This document shows positions 55,338-64,000 of a stretch of DNA of 64,000 bases, piece after piece. The DNA is from DYRB01 sp963709645. GTDB taxonomy: Bacteria > Pseudomonadota > Gammaproteobacteria > Chromatiales > Chromatiaceae. Where the stretch lies: positions 1 through 64,000 of the forward strand of contig CAVPXP010000022.1 of assembly GCA_963709645.1 (NCBI GenBank), read 5' to 3'. The position numbers were made by a program, and so were the translations under genes. The notes under the pieces are model-generated. The model saw only the letters and a list, made by a program, of their open reading frames with translations, searched no databases and was not told the DNA's origin. Positions within the stretch are counted from its first letter, which is position 1. Each line of letters opens with the position of its first letter.

Positions 55338-57040
55338 CGCGGGACCGGGTGATGGAACGGCTCAACAGGATAACCGGCAAGAGCCCGGCCAGAACGATGG
55401 TCAAGGCAGCTGGAGCGCAGTCCGCCAGGCGCTCGTCGGAGGCCAGCTCGTAGGCGCGCACGGCCAGGGTGTTGAAGTTGAAAGGGCGCAGGACCAGCGT
55501 CGCCGGCAGCTCCTTGAGCACGTCCACGAAGACGAGTAGCAGGGCCGTGAGCAGGCTGCCGCGCAGCATGGGGATATGAATCCGGCGCAGAACCTCGCCG
55601 GGGCGATATGCCCAGGGAGCGCCCGGCCTCGTCCATGGAGGGACGGATCTTGCCCAGGCCCGATTCCACCGTTTGCAGGGCCACCGCCAGGAAGCGCACC
55701 AGGTAGGCGAAGACAAGGGCAGCCAGGGTCCCGCTCAGGAGGAGCCCGGTGGAGATGCCGAAGGCCGCCTGCATCCAGGCGTCGATGCCCTGGTCAACCC
55801 AGGCGAAGGGGATCAGGACGCCGATGGCGATCACGGTCCCCGGCACGGCATAGCCCATTCCCGCCACCCGCACGGAGGTCCGCACCACCGGCGTCGGGTC
55901 GAGGCGCCTCCCGTAGCCCAGCAGCAGGGCCAGGAGGAGGGCAAGGACCGCCGTCCCCGCGGCCAGGGATAGGGTATGCAGGACCAGCGTCAGGAAGGCC
56001 TCGTCGTAGGAGGTCCGGGCGATGGTCCCGGCCCACCAAGCCAACTGTGCGGCGGGGATCAGGAACCCGAACAGGACCGGGATCAGACAGAAGGCGAAGG
56101 CCGCGAGCCCCCGCCAGCCGCCCAGATCGCGGCTTTGGATGGCCTGCTCCCGCTGGCTGGTGTGATGGTAGCGGGCGCGGCGGCGGGAGAAGCGCTCCAC
56201 CAGGGTCAGGACAAAGACGAAGCCCAACAGCACGGCCGAAAGCTGGGCGGCCGCCGGGGCGCTGCCAAGCCCGAACCAGGTGCGGAAGATGCCGGTGGTG
56301 AAGGTCGCCACCCCGAAGTACTGCACGGTGCCGTAGTCCGCCAGGGTCTCCATCAGGGCCAGGGACAGCCCCGCCACGATGGCCGGTCTGGCGAGCGGCA
56401 GGGCGACGGTGAAGAAGGTCCGCCAAGGGCCGTTGCCCAGGGTCCGGCTCACGTCCAGAACGCACAGGGACTGGCCGAGGAAGGCGGCACGGGTGAGCAG
56501 GTAGACGTAGGGGTAAAGGACCAGGGCGAGCAGCACCGCCGCACCAGGCAGGGAGCGAATCTGGGGGAACCAGTAGTCCGCAAAACCCCAGCCGGTGGCG
56601 GCGCGCAGGGCCGTCTGCAGCGGCCCCGCGAAGTCCAGCAGCCCAGTGTAGGTATAGGCGATGATGTACGCCGGCATGGCCATGGGCAGGAGCAGGGCCC
56701 ATTCGAAGACACTGCGTCCCGGAAATCGGCACATGCTGGTCAGCCAGGCGGTGCCCACCCCTCCGATCAGGGTGCCCAGGGCCACCCCGGCCATGAGCAG
56801 CAGGGAGTTGGTCACGTAGTCGGGCAGCACCGTCTCAGCGAGGTGCTGCCACACCTCGCCGGATGGGACGAACAGGAACCCGATGACCACCAACACCGGC
56901 AAAGCCAGCACCAGGGCCAGCCCCGTGACCCCGGGACCCCACCAGCTTCCCCGCCAGCCAGCAGAACGGCCGCGGCGGGGAGCCCTGTCACCGGCCTTGC
57001 CGGCGGGCGAAACCGCCACTGGGGCCGCCAGATCAGACAA
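55321..57040 (-). CDS. fbpB: Ferric iron ABC transporter permease (frameshifted)
   Basis: About 573 aa with two six-helix permease halves. N-terminal half: EWALLLPMAMPAYIIAYTYT, FLGQSLCVLDVSRTLGNGP and ALPLARPAIVAGLSLALMET (the coupling EAA-like loop). Second half: YAVPGTVIAIGVLIPFAW, MDEAGRSLGIS, after which the frame breaks near 55600 and resumes GEVLRRIHIPMLRGSLLTAL, ending RSITRSRDADTA. Forms the membrane channel of FbpABC, moving iron from the periplasm. Precedes fbpC with overlap and follows fbpA. Confidence 0.92.
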
Positions 57041-57076
57041 GACCGCTGCCGTCAGCTCCGATAGGGGAGGCGACGG

Positions 57077-58126
57077 TCACTTCCAGCCGACCCGGTCCAT
57101 CAGGCGCACGGCATCGGCGTTCAGCTCACCGAGGCGGGCCAGGTTGAGGGTGTCCGCCTTAAAGGAGCCCCAGGCCGCCAGAGTTTCGCCCACGGGCACG
57201 CCAGAGACCACCGGGTATTCGCCGTTGGCCTCCGCATACCAGGCCTGGGACTCGGGTTCGGCCATGAACTCCATAAGCTTCACCGCCTCCGCCTTGTGCC
57301 TGGCGGCCTTGGTGAGCGCTGCGCCGCTGACGTTGACATGGGCCCCCCGTCCTTCCTGCTCGGGACCCCCCTGGTTGGGCCAGAACACGCCCATCTGCCG
57401 GGCCGCGGCCTGTTCGTCGGCGTTGGCGGAGCCCAGCATCCCCGCCAGGTAGTAGGTGTTGGCGATGGCGATGTCACACTGGCCCGCCGCTGCGGCTTTG
57501 ATCTGGTCGCGGTCGCCGCCCTGGGGCGGCTTCGCCAGGTTGGTCACGAGACCCTTGGCCCAGGTCTCGGTGGCGGCCTCGTCATCGGCTGCGATCAGCG
57601 AGGCGACCAACGACTGGTTGTAGATGCTGTCGGAGGAGCGCACGCAGATCTTGCCCTTCCACAGGGGGTCAGACAGGGCCTCGTAAGTGGACAGGCTGGC
57701 CGGGTCGACCTTGCCCTTGACGTAGAGGATGGGCCGGGCCCGCAGCGACAACCCAAACCAGTGGCCCTCGGGGTCGCGATAGCTGGCCGGGATGGCGGCC
57801 TCCAGGGCGGGGGAGGAGACCGCCTGGGTCACCCCGGCGGCCTTGGCCCGGTGCAGGCGCCCGGCGTCGGTGGTCACCAGTAAGTCCGCGGGGGAGGACA
57901 TGCCTTCGCTCTGAAGACGGGTCAACAGGGCGTCCTCCTTGCCGGTAACCAGGTTGACGTGGATGCCGCTCTGGGCGGTGAAGCGATCGAGGAGGGGCTT
58001 GATGAGGTCCTCCTTGCGGGCGGAATAGACATTGACCTCGGCACTCCCCGCACAGAGCGCGGCAGTGGGCAGAGCGGCGAGAGCGGCGATGGCCGCAACC
58101 AGCAGGGAACGAGTAGATCTGGACAC
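57077..58126 (-). CDS. fbpA: Ferric iron ABC transporter substrate-binding protein
   Basis: 349 aa periplasmic iron-binding protein. Signal peptide: SRSTRSLLVAAIAALAALPT to about AALCAGS. The mature part begins AEVNVYSARKEDLIKPLLDR, typical of FbpA/FutA; the iron tyrosines are plausibly in SDSIYNQ and IANTYYLAGM. I chose the GTG at 58126 because an AGGAG site precedes it by 8 bases; an ATG 30 bases upstream would put extra Cys/Pro residues before the signal. A Fur box lies about 95 bp upstream. Confidence 0.93.
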   Translation of the reverse strand: MSRSTRSLLVAAIAALAALPTAALCAGSAEVNVYSARKEDLIKPLLDRFTAQSGIHVNLVTGKEDALLTRLQSEGMSSPADLLVTTDAGRLHRAKAAGVTQAVSSPALEAAIPASYRDPEGHWFGLSLRARPILYVKGKVDPASLSTYEALSDPLWKGKICVRSSDSIYNQSLVASLIAADDEAATETWAKGLVTNLAKPPQGGDRDQIKAAAAGQCDIAIANTYYLAGMLGSANADEQAAARQMGVFWPNQGGPEQEGRGAHVNVSGAALTKAARHKAEAVKLMEFMAEPESQAWYAEANGEYPVVSGVPVGETLAAWGSFKADTLNLARLGELNADAVRLMDRVGWK

Positions 58127-58219
58127 GCAAGGGGCTCCTGGAGAACAGCGGGACAACAGGGGTTGCGCGGAGACCGAATCGAAAGGGGGTCAGGTCGCCG
58201 CGCGATGTGCGCGTAGAGT

Positions 58220-58238
58220 AATGCGAACCATTCTTATC
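58220..58238 (-). promoter_or_regulatory. Probable Fur box upstream of fbpABC
   Basis: Minus strand GATAAGAATGGTTCGCATT, which fits the gammaproteobacterial Fur pattern (alternating GATAAT-like hexamers, compare ...GCGAATCATTCTCAT...). It matches about 10 of 19 positions of the idealised E. coli box. Position and iron-transport context support iron-dependent repression of fbpABC. Confidence 0.55.
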
Positions 58239-58402
58239 TTCAAGCCGGCGGCGTCCGCCCCGGGTCTCGTCGGCGGCCCAGGCCGGGTTGCACCCTTTCG
58301 AGCCGAGCGCTTACCATCCCGACAGCGGCCCAGTATGCCGCACCACCCAATTGAATTCTCGATCATTTCCGGCCTGTTGCGGGCCAGGACGGACTTCCCG
58401 GC

Positions 58403-59656
58403 ATGACTGAGGCAGGGCAGGGGCGCATCGCCCAGATCGACGTGCTGCGCGGATTCGCCGTCCTCGGGGTCTATTGGGTCGGCGTCGGGGCTTTCGGCCT
58501 GCCCTACGGGGCCAATGCCCTCCCCACCCTGCTCGGCACCCCGACTGACCTGAATCTCGCGATCTGGGCCTCCACCGAGATCTATGTGTCCGGGGCCATG
58601 CGCGGCCTCTTCTCCATGCTGTTCGGCGCGAGCGCCCTGATCTTCCTGGAAGACGCCCGTCTCAGCAGCGGCGGCCTTGCCTTGGTGGACCGTTTCTACC
58701 GGCGCAACCTGACCTTGATGCTGTTCGGCATCGTCCACGCCTACCTGCTGCTGTGGCCCCACGACGTCCTTTACGCCTATGGCCTGCTCGGGATGTTCCT
58801 CTTCCCTCTGCGACGGACCCCGGCCCTGGCGCTCTTCCTGGCCGGTGTCGCCATGCTGGCCGTCGCGGATGTGGAGGTGGACTGGGGGTCGGTCCTGGGA
58901 TGGCTGCGGGGCCTCCCGCCGCCGGACGCGGCTGCCGCCGCCTCGACCCCCGAGGAGAGCGCACGCTTCCTCAACTGGCTGCGCATGCAGATGGCCCAGG
59001 ACATCCAGACCTACCGTTCCGGCTACCTGGACATCTTCGCCGCCCAAGTCGCGGAGGTGGCGGCGCAGCAGTCCACCGTCTTCTACAAACGGCATCTGTT
59101 CGAGATCGGCGGCATGATGCTGACCGGCATGGCCCTCTACCGCTGGGGCATTCTCTCGGGCCTGCGTTCGACGCGTTTCTACCTGTTGCTCGCCCTGCTT
59201 GGCTTCGCGGTGGGGGGCTGGATGCGCGGCGCCAATCTCTACCAGGCGTACCTGCTCAACTTCGATCCCCTGACCCTGGTCCAACTGGAGGAGGGGCGCT
59301 GGGGCCTGGGCCGGCTCCCAGTCGTCCTCGGCCATGTCGGGCTGATCGGGCTCCTGTGCCGCTGGACCTGGGCCGGTTGGCTGACCGGGCCCCTGGCCTC
59401 CACAGGGCGCCTGGCCCTGACCAACTACATCGGCCAGACGGTCTTCTCCATCACGCTCTTCTACGGCCTCGGGTTCGGCCTGTTCGGCACCCTGGAGCGC
59501 TGGCAACTCGCCTGCGTCTGCCTGGGGGTTTGGGTCTTTCAGGTCGGCTTCAGCGTCCTTTGGCTGCGGCGCTATCGCTATGGGCCCCTAGAGTGGCTCT
59601 GGCGCTCGCTGATCTTCGGCCGGGTTCAGCCCATGCGCATTGCGCCCGCGGCCTAG
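58403..59656 (+). CDS. DUF418 (YeiB-like) membrane protein
   Basis: 417 aa with about eight to ten membrane helices. N-terminal GRIAQIDVLRGFAVLGVYWV (IDxLRGFA is the family hallmark), FSMLFGASALIFLEDA, RRNLTLMLFGIVHAYLLLWP, and C-terminal ALTNYIGQTVFSITLFYGLG. The substrate is unknown; the related acyltransferase-3-like fold suggests an envelope function. The final stop TAG (59654-59656) lies inside the terminal repeat of the MITE-like element that follows, so the original C-terminus may have been replaced. Divergent from fbpA. Confidence 0.87.
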   Translation: MTEAGQGRIAQIDVLRGFAVLGVYWVGVGAFGLPYGANALPTLLGTPTDLNLAIWASTEIYVSGAMRGLFSMLFGASALIFLEDARLSSGGLALVDRFYRRNLTLMLFGIVHAYLLLWPHDVLYAYGLLGMFLFPLRRTPALALFLAGVAMLAVADVEVDWGSVLGWLRGLPPPDAAAAASTPEESARFLNWLRMQMAQDIQTYRSGYLDIFAAQVAEVAAQQSTVFYKRHLFEIGGMMLTGMALYRWGILSGLRSTRFYLLLALLGFAVGGWMRGANLYQAYLLNFDPLTLVQLEEGRWGLGRLPVVLGHVGLIGLLCRWTWAGWLTGPLASTGRLALTNYIGQTVFSITLFYGLGFGLFGTLERWQLACVCLGVWVFQVGFSVLWLRRYRYGPLEWLWRSLIFGRVQPMRIAPAA

Positions 59657-59822
59657 GAGCCTGTCGGACTCAGGATGAATCTACTGCGGAAGCGGGAAAG
59701 CGGCCCATTTTACCCCCGCTTTTCGTTACATAGGGCCCACTATGCGCCTCAAAGCCGGAACAAAATGGTCTCGCTCTCCAACTCCCTCGCTGCGATCCCC
59801 CTAAGTCCGACAGGCTCCTAGG
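59652..59822. mobile_element. MITE-like palindromic element, 171 bp, 23-bp terminal inverted repeats
   Basis: Left end CCTAGGAGCCTGTCGGACTC (59652 on) and right end (59800-59822) match as inverted repeats in 22 of 23 bases. CTAG at both ends could be a 4-bp target duplication of the YTAR type used by IS5-family elements. The interior is also roughly palindromic, centred on CATAGGGCCCACTATG. No transposase is encoded, so it would be non-autonomous. It supplies the DUF418 stop codon. Confidence 0.75.
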
Positions 59823-59910
59823 TACCGAAACCGGGCCTGCGCCCCGGCGGCCCGGACCCCGTCCTTGCGGGGCTACAATGGCCGCCTCGGCAACCTCAGG
59901 CCCCTTGCTT

Positions 59911-61080
59911 ATGCGCCCCATTGCCCGCCTCGCCCTCGTTCTTGGCATCGCCGCTGCCGGCGCCTCAGCCTGGTTGTACCTGCGACAGACCCAGCCGGTT
60001 GCCGTGCGGGTGCAGGCGGCGGAGCTTGGAGTGGTGGAGGAGACGGTGTCCAACACGAGGGCTGGGACCGTGGAGGCCTGCCGTCGCGCGCGCCTGGCCC
60101 CGAGTGTCGGGGGGCAGATCGCGACCTTGGCGGTGCGCGAGGGGCAGCGGGTGAAGCAGGGGGACCTACTGCTGGAGTTGTGGAACCAGGACCTGCAGGC
60201 CCAGGTCTCGCTAGCCGAGCGGGAGGCGGAGGCGGGCGAGGCCAAGGCGCGAGCCGCCTGTCTCAATGCGGACAACGCCGAGCGCGAGGCAGCGCGCCAG
60301 GTCAAGCTCAGCGAGCGCAAACTCACCTCGGACGAGGCCCTGGAGCGGGCCGTCACCGCGGCCAAGTCCGCTCGGGCGGACTGCGAAGCAGCCCAGGCCA
60401 CGGCCCGGGTCGGCACCGCCAAGATTGGCGTGGCGCGGGCGGAGCTGGCCAAGACGCGACTCTCGGCCCCCTTCGACGGCGTGGTCGCGGTGGTCTCCGG
60501 GGAGGTCAACGAGTTCGTCACCCCCTCGCCCCCCGGTATCCCGACCCCGCCGGCGGTCGACCTGATCGACGACTCGTGCTTCTACGTCTCCGCCCCCATC
60601 GACGAGGTGGACGCCGGCAAGGTGCGGGTGGGCGCGGAGACCCGGGTGACCCTGGACGCCTTCGGCAAGCGGGTCTTTCCGGGCAAGGTCCGGCGCATCG
60701 CCCCCTATGTACTGGACCTGGAGAAGCAGGCCCGTACCGTGGAGGTGGAGGTGGTCATCGCGGAACAGCCCGCGGATGCCCCTTTGCTGGCGGGCTACAG
60801 CGCCGACGTGGACATTCTGGTGGACCGCCGCGAGGGAGTTCTGCGGATCCCCACCGCAGCCGTGCGCTCCGAGGGTGGCGTCCTGGTCCTGGACCAGGAC
60901 ACGGGGCTGCTGCGTGAGCAGGCGATCGAGACGGGGCTGTCCAATTGGGACCAGACGGAGGTGACCTCCGGTCTGGCCGTGGCGGACCTGGTGGTCCTGT
61001 CGCTGGACCGCGCAGGGGTCGCGGCGGGCGCAGCCGCAAAGGCCGAGCAGGGATCCGAGACCGAGGTCAAGGCCAAGTGA
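59911..61080 (+). CDS. HlyD/MacA-type periplasmic adaptor of an ABC exporter
   Basis: 389 aa. N-terminal membrane anchor (IARLALVLGIAAAGASAWLY), lipoyl-like half-motifs (GQIATLAVREGQRVKQGDLL and TRLSAPFDGVVAVVSGEV), a coiled-coil hairpin rich in Glu/Ala (about 100-190) and beta-barrel/MP domains. Links an inner-membrane ABC exporter to an outer-membrane channel. I chose the ATG at 59911; an in-frame ATG at 59878 would add 11 residues. First gene of an operon with the ATPase and two permeases; the outer-membrane partner is not in view. Confidence 0.88.
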   Translation: MRPIARLALVLGIAAAGASAWLYLRQTQPVAVRVQAAELGVVEETVSNTRAGTVEACRRARLAPSVGGQIATLAVREGQRVKQGDLLLELWNQDLQAQVSLAEREAEAGEAKARAACLNADNAEREAARQVKLSERKLTSDEALERAVTAAKSARADCEAAQATARVGTAKIGVARAELAKTRLSAPFDGVVAVVSGEVNEFVTPSPPGIPTPPAVDLIDDSCFYVSAPIDEVDAGKVRVGAETRVTLDAFGKRVFPGKVRRIAPYVLDLEKQARTVEVEVVIAEQPADAPLLAGYSADVDILVDRREGVLRIPTAAVRSEGGVLVLDQDTGLLREQAIETGLSNWDQTEVTSGLAVADLVVLSLDRAGVAAGAAAKAEQGSETEVKAK

Positions 61081-61099
61081 AGACGGGCGGGGTGCCGGC

Positions 61100-61774
61100 T
61101 TGATCGTCCTCAAGGGCATAGCGCGGCGCTTCCTGGTCGGCGACCAGACGGTCTCGGCGCTGCGCGGCATCGATCTGACCCTGGCGGACGGGGAATTCGC
61201 GGCCGTCATGGGTCCCTCCGGGTCCGGCAAGAGCACCCTGCTCAACATCCTGGGCCTGCTCGACCGCCCCGACGCGGGGAGCTATACCCTCGGCGGGCTG
61301 GAGACCACGGCCCTGGGGGAGGAGCGGCGCGCCGCCCTGCGTCGCAGCCACATCGGCTTCATCTTCCAGTCCTTCCACCTGATCCCGCGCCTGACCGCAG
61401 CGGAGAATGTGGAGCTGCCCCTGACCCTAGCCTCGGTCGCACCGCGGGAGCGGCGGGAGCGGGTGGCCCAGGCCCTCGACGCCCTGGGCCTGACCCCGCG
61501 GGCACACCATCGCCCGGACCAGCTCTCCGGGGGCCAGCGCCAGCGCGTGGCCATCGCCCGGGCCACAGTCATGGAGCCTGAGCTGATACTGGCGGACGAG
61601 CCAACAGGCAACCTGGACCGGGCCTCGGGGGAGGAGGTCGTCCACGCCCTCGAGGGCCTCAACGCCCGCGGCCTGACCCTCGTGCTGGTCACCCACGACC
61701 CGCACCTCGGCGACCGTGCGCGACGGCGCATCCGCATGGAGGACGGGGCCGTCGCGGAGGACCTATGCGCCTGA
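61100..61774 (+). CDS. MacB/LolD-type ABC transporter ATPase
   Basis: 224 aa. Walker A GPSGSGKSTLLNILGLLDRP, signature LSGGQRQRVAIARATV, Walker B LILADEPTGNLD, H-loop LVLVTHDP. The length and the GxxIGFIFQSFHL Q-loop fit the MacB/LolD/FtsE-like group that drives type VII (MacB-fold) exporters. TTG start after GGCGGGG. Its end overlaps the next permease gene by 10 bp. Confidence 0.92.
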   Translation: MIVLKGIARRFLVGDQTVSALRGIDLTLADGEFAAVMGPSGSGKSTLLNILGLLDRPDAGSYTLGGLETTALGEERRAALRRSHIGFIFQSFHLIPRLTAAENVELPLTLASVAPRERRERVAQALDALGLTPRAHHRPDQLSGGQRQRVAIARATVMEPELILADEPTGNLDRASGEEVVHALEGLNARGLTLVLVTHDPHLGDRARRRIRMEDGAVAEDLCA

Positions 61775-62970
61775 GGGACACCCTGGGCTTCGCGCGACAG
61801 GCCCTGACCAGCCACTGGTCGCGCACCTGGCTGACCCTGCTAGCGGTGAGCCTCGGGACGGCGGCCGTCGTTCTCCTCAGCGCCCTGGGGGAGGGGGCCC
61901 GAGCCTATGTGGAGAACCAGTTCGCTCAGCTGGGGACCCACCTGCTCATCGTCTTTCCGGGCCGCAACGAGACCACAGGCGGCCCCCCGCCGCTGCTCGG
62001 CGAGACCGCCCGGGACCTGACCCTGGAGGATGCCCTGGCCATGACCAGGGCCCGCGGTGTGGCCCGGCTAGCCCCCCTAACCGTGGGCTCGGCCCCGGTC
62101 TCGGCGGGGAGCCTGGAGCGCGAGGTCAACGTCATCGGGGCAACGGCCGAGTTCCTGGGGGTGCGCCGGCTGGAGATGGCCCAGGGGCGCTTCCTGCCGC
62201 CGGGCGATCCCTCCCGCGCGCGCGGGGTCGCGGTCCTCGGCCAGACCCTGGCAAAGGAGCTGTTCGGCCACCGCCAGGCGGTGGGGGAGTGGGTGCGCAT
62301 CGGCCAGCGGCGTTTCCGGGTCATCGGCATCCTGGCCAGCTCAGGCCAGTCCCTGGGCGACACCCTGGACGACCTCGCGATCATCCCCGTGGCCGCCGCC
62401 CAGGCCCTGTTCAACAGCCCCGGGTTGTTCCGCATCCTGGTGGAAGCCCGGGGCCGCGAGGCCCTGTCCGGGGCTGAGGCGGCAATCAAAGACATCGTCC
62501 GCGCGCGCCACGAGGGCGAGGATGATGTCACCGTCATCACCCAGGACGCCATGCTGGCCACCTTCGACAAGATCCTCAAGGCCCTGACGCTCGCGGTGGC
62601 CGGGATCGGCGCCATCAGCCTGGCGGTGGCCGGGGTCCTCATCATGAACGTCATGCTGGTGTCAGTTGCACAGCGTACCGCGGAGGTGGGGCTCCTCAAG
62701 GCCCTGGGCGCCGCCCAACGCCAGGTTGCGGCCCTGTTTCTTGCTGAGGCCCTATTGCTCGCAGGGGCGGGGACAGCGGCTGGGCTCGCCTTAGCGTTTG
62801 CGTCGGTGGCCGTCTTCAATGACGCTGTGACGGCCTTCCAGCTCGTGGTCCCGGCCTGGGCGCCGCTGGCCGCGGCCGGAGTGTCCCTCGGGGCGGGGCT
62901 GGTCTTCGGCCTCGCACCGGCCCTTCGCGCGGCCCGCCTCGACCCGGTGGTGGCCCTCTCCGGGCGCTGA
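61765..62970 (+). CDS. MacB/FtsX-family ABC permease (first of two)
   Basis: 401 aa with the MacB topology: helix 1 (TWLTLLAVSLGTAAVVLLSA), a large periplasmic domain (about 60-270, with GRFLPPGDPSRARGVAVLGQ), then three helices (AGIGAISLAVAGVLIMNVML, the RTAEVGLLKALGAAQRQV coupling region, and the C-terminal pair). Works with the upstream ATPase and adaptor as a mechanotransmission exporter. Starts inside the ATPase gene and ends 2 bp before the second permease. Confidence 0.9.
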   Translation: MRLRDTLGFARQALTSHWSRTWLTLLAVSLGTAAVVLLSALGEGARAYVENQFAQLGTHLLIVFPGRNETTGGPPPLLGETARDLTLEDALAMTRARGVARLAPLTVGSAPVSAGSLEREVNVIGATAEFLGVRRLEMAQGRFLPPGDPSRARGVAVLGQTLAKELFGHRQAVGEWVRIGQRRFRVIGILASSGQSLGDTLDDLAIIPVAAAQALFNSPGLFRILVEARGREALSGAEAAIKDIVRARHEGEDDVTVITQDAMLATFDKILKALTLAVAGIGAISLAVAGVLIMNVMLVSVAQRTAEVGLLKALGAAQRQVAALFLAEALLLAGAGTAAGLALAFASVAVFNDAVTAFQLVVPAWAPLAAAGVSLGAGLVFGLAPALRAARLDPVVALSGR

Positions 62971-62972
62971 CC

Positions 62973-64000
62973 GTGCTGGCGCGAGACTTCGTCGGATTCA
63001 CCCTCGCCTCCCTGCGTGCGCGGCGCGGGCGCAGCCTGCTGACCTTGCTCGGCATCGCCATTGGGGTCGCGGCGGTGGTCTTGCTGACGGCCATCGGCGA
63101 GGGGATCCACCGCTTCGTCCTGGCGGAGTTCACCCAGTTCGGGTCCAACCTGATTGGCATCGCCCCGGGCAAGACCAGCACCTTTGGGATGTCTGGGGCC
63201 TTGGTCAGCAATGTCCGGCCACTGGCCTTGGCCGATGCTCATGCCCTGGCCAGGGTGCCAGGGGTGACAGCCGTAGTCCCCATGGTCCAGGGCAATGCCG
63301 CGGTGGAAGCAACCCTCAGCGGAGGCTCCCGCACCCGCCGCTGCATCGTCCTGGGTGCAGGCAGCCAGGTCCCGCAGGTTTGGCAGATGCGCCCCGCCAT
63401 CGGGCGCTTTCTGCCTGAGCAGGAGGCGGGGGCCCGGGCCTTCGCGGTCCTGGGGGCTACCCTCAAGCGAGAGCTGTTCGGGGCCGCCTCGCCCCTCGGG
63501 GCGCGCATCCGCATCGGCGGAGAGCCCTACCGGGTCATCGGGGTCATGGAGCCCAAGGGCCAGGTGCTTGGTTTCGACCTGGACGATACCGTCTTCATCC
63601 CAGTGGAGCGGGCCCTGGGCATGTTCAACCGCAGCAGTCTGATGGAGATCGACCTGCTCTACGGGCCGGGCCAAGAGGGCGATGCCGTGGCGGCGCGGGC
63701 CAAAGCCCTGCTCAAACTGCGCCACGGAAGGGAGGATTTCACCGTCACCACCCAGGACCAGATGCTGGACGTTCTGGGCTCGGTGCTCGACGTCCTGACC
63801 GCCGCCGTGGCGGCACTTGGGGGAATCTCGCTGGCGGTGGGCGGAATCGGCATCCTCACCATCATGACCATTGCGGTGCGGGAGCGCCGCAGGGAGATCG
63901 GACTGTTGCGGGCCCTGGGGGCAGCGCGGGGGCAGATCCTCATGCTGTTCCTGGGGGAGGCAGTCCTGCTGGCGAGCCTCGGCGGCTTGGCGGGGCTGGT
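62973..64000 (+). CDS. MacB/FtsX-family ABC permease (second of two, cut by window end)
   Basis: 342 codons visible without a stop; the 3' end is outside the window. GTG start 2 bp after the previous stop. Helix 1 (RSLLTLLGIAIGVAAVVLLT), periplasmic domain with GRFLPEQEAGARAFAVLGAT, and the coupling region RERRREIGLLRALGAARGQI. Similar to the first permease in layout but clearly diverged, so the exporter is probably a permease heterodimer with the single ATPase. Confidence 0.88.
   Translation, partial: MLARDFVGFTLASLRARRGRSLLTLLGIAIGVAAVVLLTAIGEGIHRFVLAEFTQFGSNLIGIAPGKTSTFGMSGALVSNVRPLALADAHALARVPGVTAVVPMVQGNAAVEATLSGGSRTRRCIVLGAGSQVPQVWQMRPAIGRFLPEQEAGARAFAVLGATLKRELFGAASPLGARIRIGGEPYRVIGVMEPKGQVLGFDLDDTVFIPVERALGMFNRSSLMEIDLLYGPGQEGDAVAARAKALLKLRHGREDFTVTTQDQMLDVLGSVLDVLTAAVAALGGISLAVGGIGILTIMTIAVRERRREIGLLRALGAARGQILMLFLGEAVLLASLGGLAGL

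Noticed and set aside
61926..63725. 599-codon minus-strand frame opposite the ABC permeases
   Set aside because: Arg/Ala/Ser-rich antisense translation without domain features; the permease genes are clear on the plus strand.

Overview
The window is GC-rich DNA (roughly two thirds G+C by eye) from a gammaproteobacterium, most likely in or near the Chromatiales (purple sulfur bacteria and relatives). Supporting points are the rrn layout 16S-Ile-Ala-23S-5S with E. coli-like boxA sites, the block dnaN-dnaA-rpmH-rnpA-yidD-yidC-mnmE, the pairs tldD/pmbA, yhdP/rng/maf and rlmH, C5-pathway hemL, and small proteins (DUF6776, DUF5063) that I associate with that group. The taxonomic call is an inference; no search was possible.

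Layout. 1-9967: two rRNA operons in direct tandem on the minus strand; the first lacks the 3' part of its 23S because the window starts inside it. 9968-15476: mainly minus-strand housekeeping genes (tyrS, erpA, a DUF6776 protein, argC, an IscA-like protein, a DUF5063 protein, rubredoxin). 15617-22823: plus-strand thiD-thiE-hemL, a DedA/PAP2/LssY membrane protein, a voltage-sensor-like membrane protein and alaA. 22831-26604: pmbA, tldD and a nitrilase-family amidase on the minus strand. 26808-35012: a Mut7-C protein (plus), then yhdP, rng, maf, rlmH and a 74-aa protein (minus). 35268-41944, plus strand: the homocysteine-binding module of MetH, a short fragment that may be the end of modB, modC, a YeeE-type sulfur transporter, a TusA-like protein and a PAS-GGDEF-EAL protein. 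42092-45156: a small membrane protein, dnaN and dnaA (minus). 45440-49364: rpmH, rnpA, yidD, yidC, mnmE (plus). 49808-53118: a type III restriction-modification locus in which Mod runs in frame into a Res subunit without its Walker A region. 53319-58126: nfsA and a Fur-box-preceded fbpABC iron transporter (minus). 58403-64000: a DUF418 protein, a palindromic MITE-like element, and a MacB-type ABC exporter operon running off the end.

Quality. At least a dozen genes carry one or more frameshifts, including tyrS, hemL, rng, rlmH, thiD and thiE. So many broken housekeeping genes side by side point to base-level indel errors in the assembly, not a decaying genome. Frameshifted genes are annotated over their full span, with the approximate break given. 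The PAS-GGDEF-EAL gene, with about eight breaks, could be a genuine pseudogene.

Most interesting: the in-frame Mod/Res chimera with a low-GC target-recognition segment; two ~165-bp near-palindromic elements that each overlap the stop codon of the gene they abut; a 51-bp in-frame tandem repeat inside yhdP; a voltage-sensor domain followed by a coiled coil with no pore; a PAP2 domain lacking key catalytic residues; and the metH/mod junction.
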